Positions 5,680 to 6,288 of a DNA stretch of 6,288 bases are shown piece by piece. The stretch is from NCBI GenBank assembly GCA_001513395.1, contig LFTP01000271.1:1-6288 (forward strand), read 5' to 3'. Under the pieces are notes generated by a model. That model was given only the letters and a program-made list of their open reading frames with translations, made no database searches and was not told the DNA's origin. The DNA is from Clostridia bacterium DTU080. GTDB taxonomy: Bacteria > Bacillota > Limnochordia > DTU080. Position numbers and translations under genes: made by a program. The first letter of the stretch is position 1; each line of letters opens with the position of its first letter.

Positions 5680-6288
5680 TCAAGGCGACTGAACTGTTAC
5701 CTCTTCGTCAGAGCCCCAACGCCTTCGTCGCAGTAGACGGAAGACCACGGCCACATGCCGTCTGAACAAGGTCACAAGACCCGCGTCTACCGCCGCGGGG
5801 CCATAGCGCACGGACTCATAGACACCGGTGAGCCCGACCACCGCTTCCGCACCCCCGGGAGACAACTCGACTGCCATACGGGCACCGAACTCACCTGCTG
5901 TCTCATCAGCTCGGCGTTTCCAGCCGCGACTTGCTGCCCGCTCGAGGAACCGGGCGTAGAGGAAACGCACCACGGCTCGTGGCTCGGAAGGGATTCGTCT
6001 GGTCATCCGTCGGCCGCGCGAGGCTCGAAGGCCCTTGGCAGAACCCACAGTTCGCAGGCGCGATGTCTTGTGCTCCTCTCCGTCGATCCGTCGACCGGTC
6101 AACTTTTTCCACCATTCCCTCAGCAACTCCCACAGCCAACGCAAGACTCCCTGGTCGCGCTCCCACCAGCCGATACGCTCGGTTTTGCCCACGCTCATCA
6201 AAGGCAATAGCCGTCTGATGGCCCATAAAACGGCGACCACCGTCAACACTATCCCCACCAATGAGCCGACCGAGAGCTGAGGAGGTCG
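5680..6288 (-). CDS. DUF4129-like membrane-anchored protein (C-terminal part; N-terminus beyond the right edge)
   Basis: The frame is open to the right edge, giving at least 202 residues. A TTG at 6261 could start a 193-residue version, but with no stop upstream the gene more likely continues outside. Near its beginning is one hydrophobic membrane segment (about residues 9-30), followed by a Trp- and Arg-rich stretch and a basic linker. The C-terminal third fits DUF4129: PRAVVRFLYARFLERAASRGW (103-123), DETAGEF (128-134) and LTGVYESVRYG (153-163). In other bacteria this domain occurs at the C-terminus of TgpA-type transglutaminase-like proteins or as a separate protein beside MoxR ATPase and DUF58 genes; either could lie to the right. 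Its function is unknown. It converges on the metalloprotein gene with 6 bp between stops, so it is not part of that operon. The tail is very arginine-rich (RLLRRRRWG). Confidence 0.75.
   Translation of the reverse strand, partial: RPPQLSVGSLVGIVLTVVAVLWAIRRLLPLMSVGKTERIGWWERDQGVLRWLWELLREWWKKLTGRRIDGEEHKTSRLRTVGSAKGLRASRGRRMTRRIPSEPRAVVRFLYARFLERAASRGWKRRADETAGEFGARMAVELSPGGAEAVVGLTGVYESVRYGPAAVDAGLVTLFRRHVAVVFRLLRRRRWGSDEEVTVQSP

Noticed and set aside
5755..6210. 151-codon plus-strand ORF at the right edge
   Set aside because: It lies opposite the DUF4129-like frame, which has a membrane segment and family motifs; the plus-strand product is Pro/His/Cys-rich with no coherent domain.

Overview
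The window is chromosomal DNA from an endospore-forming Bacillota of moderate GC content. The lineage call rests on two things: a complete ctsR-mcsA-mcsB-clpC stress operon, a hallmark of low-GC Gram-positives, and the sporulation pair spmA-spmB. McsB and ClpC resemble Bacillus-type proteins closely, but the species cannot be named from the sequence alone.

Left half (1-3742, minus strand): reading from right to left there is a promoter with an extended -10, a CtsR operator between that promoter and the gene, then ctsR (class III heat-shock repressor), mcsA (zinc-finger activator), mcsB (protein-arginine kinase) and the first 517 codons of clpC (Hsp100 unfoldase), which runs off the left edge. 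The genes are tightly packed: ctsR and mcsA overlap by 14 nt, mcsA and mcsB are 15 nt apart, and mcsB and clpC are 44 nt apart. In the known circuit, CtsR represses its own operon, McsA-activated McsB phosphorylates arginines on client proteins, and ClpC with ClpP degrades the marked proteins. McsB and ClpC are also involved in relieving CtsR repression.

Centre (3677-3937): a 261-bp divergent intergenic region holds the ctsR control elements and one small hairpin of unknown role.

Right half (3938-5673, plus strand): spmA and spmB overlap by 8 nt and encode paired membrane proteins needed for spore-core dehydration. After a purine-rich 79-bp gap containing a possible 21-codon micro-ORF comes a gene for an unrecognised 165-residue protein with an HELGH zinc-metallopeptidase motif. 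The micro-ORF stop and the metalloprotein start share a TGATG junction, so these genes may form one spmA-spmB-(micro-ORF)-metalloprotein operon.

Right edge (5680-6288, minus strand): the C-terminal part of a membrane-anchored DUF4129-like protein converges on the metalloprotein gene with only 6 bp between stop codons. The most novel element is the HELGH protein tied to spmAB; the stress operon itself is conventional.
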